A program made the position numbers and the translations under genes. Positions 61,773-64,000 of a stretch of 64,000 nt of DNA are shown piece after piece. This stretch comes from Pseudodonghicola sp048268305. Its GTDB lineage: Bacteria > Pseudomonadota > Alphaproteobacteria > Rhodobacterales > Rhodobacteraceae. Numbering within the stretch: the stretch's first letter is position 1; every line of letters starts with the position of its first letter. Where the stretch lies: the NCBI RefSeq assembly GCF_048268305.1, contig NZ_JBLWVT010000008.1, positions 62,001 through 126,000 of the forward strand, read 5' to 3'. Under the pieces are notes generated by a model. The model was not told the DNA's origin. It searched no databases and saw nothing but the letters and a program-made list of their open reading frames with translations.

Positions 61773-64000
61773 ATGACACGCATCCCTTCGAAACAGGAGA
61801 TCCTCGACTGGATTTCCGCCCACCCCACCCAGTCCTCCAAACGGGACATCGCCAAGGCATTCGGGATCAAGGGATCGGACCGGATCGACCTCAAGCGCGT
61901 GCTGAAGGAGCTTGAGGGCGAGGGGCATCTGGAAAAGCGCAAGCGCACCTATCGCGATGCCGACCATCTGCCGCCGGTGACGGTGCTGCAGATCAAGGCG
62001 CCCAATCAGGACGGCGATCTGTTCGCCCGGCCGCTGGAATGGCACGGCGATGGGGTGGAACCCATCGTGCTGGTGATCCCGCGCGCCTCGGACCCCGCCC
62101 TGGGCGAGGGCGACCGCGTCCTCGCCAAGCTGACGCAGGTGCATGAAGAGGATCACAATTACGAGGCCCGGCTGATCCGTCGCATCGGATCGAACCCGCG
62201 CCGCATCCTCGGCATCTTCCGCAAGGGGGCGGAGGGCGGCCGTATCGTGCCGATCGACAAATCCGGCAGCAACGAATGGATGGTGCCGGAAGACGCCCGC
62301 CATGGCGCCAAGGATGGCGAGCTGGTCGAGGCCGAACAGTCCGGGCCGAAATCCCGCATCGGCCTGCCGCGGGCGCGGATCGTCGACCGGCTGGGCGACC
62401 CGAGCGCGCCCAAGGCGGTGTCGCTGATCGCGATCCACCAGCATGGCATTCCCGACGCCTTTGCCGACGCCGCGATCGAAGAGGCCGACCGCTGCAAGCC
62501 GGTGGGGCTGAGCGGGCGCGAGGATCTGCGCGACCTGCCGCTGATCACCATCGACCCCAGCGATGCCCGCGACCATGACGACGCCTGTTTCGCCCAGGCC
62601 GACGACGATCCGAAGAACCCCGGTGGACATGTGATCTGGGTCGCCATCGCCGATGTCGCCGCCTATGTCCGCCCCGGCAGCGCGCTGGACCGCGAGGCTT
62701 GGAAACGTGGCAACTCCAGCTATTTCCCCGACCGGGTGGTGCCGATGCTGCCCGACCGGCTGTCGGGCGATCTGTGTTCCCTGCACGAGGGCGTGCCGCG
62801 CGCCTGCCTTGCGGTGCGGATGCAGATCGACGCCAAGGGCCACAAGATCGGCCACCGGTTCGTGCGCGGGCTGATGCGCTCGGTCGCCTCGCTGAATTAT
62901 GCCGAGGTGCAGGAGGCCGTCGACGGCAGCCCGAACGACCGCACCGAGCCGCTGCTCGACGATGTGCTGAAGCCGCTCTTTGCCGCCTATAACGCGCTGA
63001 AGCAGGCGCGGGACATCCGCCAGCCGCTGGATCTGGACCTGCCCGAACGCCGCATCATCCTCGCCGACGACGGCAAGGTGCAATCGGTCGCCTTCCGCGA
63101 CCGGCTCGACGCCCACCGGCTGATCGAGGAATTCATGATCCTCGCCAATGTCGCCGCGGCCGAGACCCTGACCGAGAAACGCTCGCCGCTGCTGTTCCGC
63201 GTGCATGAAGAACCCGATCCCAAGAAGCTGGAGGCGCTGCGCGAAACCGCGCAGAGCGCCGGGTTCAACCTGGCCAAGGGGCAGGTGCTGCAGACCCGTC
63301 ACCTGAACGCGCTGCTGAACCAGGCCGCCGGCACTGACGAGGCCGAGCTGATCAATATCTCGACCCTCAGGTCGATGACACAGGCCTATTACAGCCCCGA
63401 GAACTTCGGCCACTTCGGCCTGGCGCTGGCGAAATATGCTCATTTCACCTCTCCGATCCGGCGCTATGCCGACCTGATCGTCCACCGCGCGCTGATCGCC
63501 GCCCACCATTGGGGCGACGACGGGCTGACCGCCGATGAGATCGAGAGGCTGGAGAAGACCGCCGAGCATATTTCGGAAACCGAGCGGCGTTCGATGATGG
63601 CGGAACGCGACACCACCGACCGCTATCTGGCGGCCTATCTGTCGGAACGGGTCGGCACCGAATTCGCCGGCCGGATCAGCGGCATCGCCCGCTTTGGCGC
63701 CTTCGTCAAACTGGAGGAAACCGGCGCCGACGGGCTGATCCCGGTGCGTACGCTTGGCCGCGAATTCTTCCATTTCGACGCCGAGGCCGGCACGCTGATG
63801 GGATCGGACACCGGGCTGACCATCGCGCTTGGCCAGCAGGTCACAGTGCGTCTGACCGAGGCCACGGCAGTCACCGGCGGGCTGCAGTTCGAACTGCTGT
63901 CGCTGGGCGACAAGCCGCTGCCGCGCGGCCCGGCCCCGTCGCGGCGCGGCGCACCCAAGCGCAAGCTGTTGAAATCCAAGAAGAAGACCGACAAGCTGAA
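61773..64000 (+). CDS. rnr: Ribonuclease R (3' end outside window)
   Basis: The first 742 residues are present and open to the window end. Parts seen in order: a winged-helix N-terminus (MTRIPSKQEILDWISAHP), cold-shock OB folds, the RNB catalytic domain from about residue 245 (PLITIDPSDARDHDDACF with four metal Asp) to 610, an S1 domain (GRISGIARFGAFVKLEETG) and a Lys-rich tail beginning GAPKRKLLKSKKK. RNase R is a 3'-5' exoribonuclease that degrades structured RNA. Start at 61773, no strong ribosome binding site; it may be co-transcribed with the dapE trio. Confidence 0.93.
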   Translation, partial: MTRIPSKQEILDWISAHPTQSSKRDIAKAFGIKGSDRIDLKRVLKELEGEGHLEKRKRTYRDADHLPPVTVLQIKAPNQDGDLFARPLEWHGDGVEPIVLVIPRASDPALGEGDRVLAKLTQVHEEDHNYEARLIRRIGSNPRRILGIFRKGAEGGRIVPIDKSGSNEWMVPEDARHGAKDGELVEAEQSGPKSRIGLPRARIVDRLGDPSAPKAVSLIAIHQHGIPDAFADAAIEEADRCKPVGLSGREDLRDLPLITIDPSDARDHDDACFAQADDDPKNPGGHVIWVAIADVAAYVRPGSALDREAWKRGNSSYFPDRVVPMLPDRLSGDLCSLHEGVPRACLAVRMQIDAKGHKIGHRFVRGLMRSVASLNYAEVQEAVDGSPNDRTEPLLDDVLKPLFAAYNALKQARDIRQPLDLDLPERRIILADDGKVQSVAFRDRLDAHRLIEEFMILANVAAAETLTEKRSPLLFRVHEEPDPKKLEALRETAQSAGFNLAKGQVLQTRHLNALLNQAAGTDEAELINISTLRSMTQAYYSPENFGHFGLALAKYAHFTSPIRRYADLIVHRALIAAHHWGDDGLTADEIERLEKTAEHISETERRSMMAERDTTDRYLAAYLSERVGTEFAGRISGIARFGAFVKLEETGADGLIPVRTLGREFFHFDAEAGTLMGSDTGLTIALGQQVTVRLTEATAVTGGLQFELLSLGDKPLPRGPAPSRRGAPKRKLLKSKKKTDKL

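Overview
The window is high-GC chromosomal DNA from an alphaproteobacterium, most likely order Rhodobacterales (family level inferred from gene content and gene order, not from a marker gene). Supporting signs are the aminotransferase-ftsK-lolA block, a dciA-like gene followed by dsbA, a TRAP transporter, a liv-type ABC cluster containing an acyl-CoA synthetase, a Hint-domain secreted protein, and a GC-rich intergenic repeat with a GTATTT...GAGAAGAA core. I see no rRNA, tRNA, CRISPR array, insertion sequence, integrase or phage gene. The window reads as a largely housekeeping segment with a few accessory genes and several unexplained intergenic signals.

Layout. 1-6 kb: 3' part of a membrane adenylate cyclase, an AlkB-type alkane hydroxylase, mutY, then a dciA-like, dsbA, CoA-transferase run. 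6-11.5 kb: tRNA hydroxylase trhO, then pncA, a hybrid histidine kinase and pncB, so the two NAD-salvage enzymes flank a sensor kinase. 11.5-18.5 kb: RarD and LysE exporters, free methionine-R-sulfoxide reductase, a thiolase, a STAS/anti-sigma kinase pair, a gamma-glutamyltransferase homologue and hspQ. 18.7-27.3 kb: a lytic transglycosylase lipoprotein, then a minus-strand amidase, DapC-like aminotransferase, ftsK, lolA series, and a UbiH-type hydroxylase.

27.4-37.5 kb is a transport block on the minus strand: a dctPQM TRAP system and a livHMGF, acyl-CoA synthetase, livK operon. 37.9-46 kb holds a sulfatase-family hydrolase and a complete cytochrome bd locus (cydDC, an FNR-like box, cydABX including a 39-residue CydX). 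46-53 kb has a metallophosphatase, a small four-helix membrane protein and all three serine-biosynthesis genes (serC-serA on the minus strand, serB on the plus strand) around a PerM/AI-2E family protein. 53-64 kb carries a VOC protein, a glutathione S-transferase, dapD, an inositol-monophosphatase family enzyme, a Hint-domain secreted protein, an unknown 120-residue protein, a glutamate-receptor-like channel protein, a translationally coupled dapE-GNAT-CofC-like trio, and an rnr gene cut by the window end.

No single locus is clearly a new defence or mobile system. The items most worth checking are a parS-like 16-mer at 37827-37842, a glutamate-receptor-like channel whose selectivity filter is not K+-type, the pncA-kinase-pncB arrangement, a 27-bp intergenic palindrome at 47108-47134, a 14-bp-arm inverted repeat at 16334-16381, a paired intergenic repeat, and a possible small gene with a strong ribosome binding site but an ATC codon at the start position.
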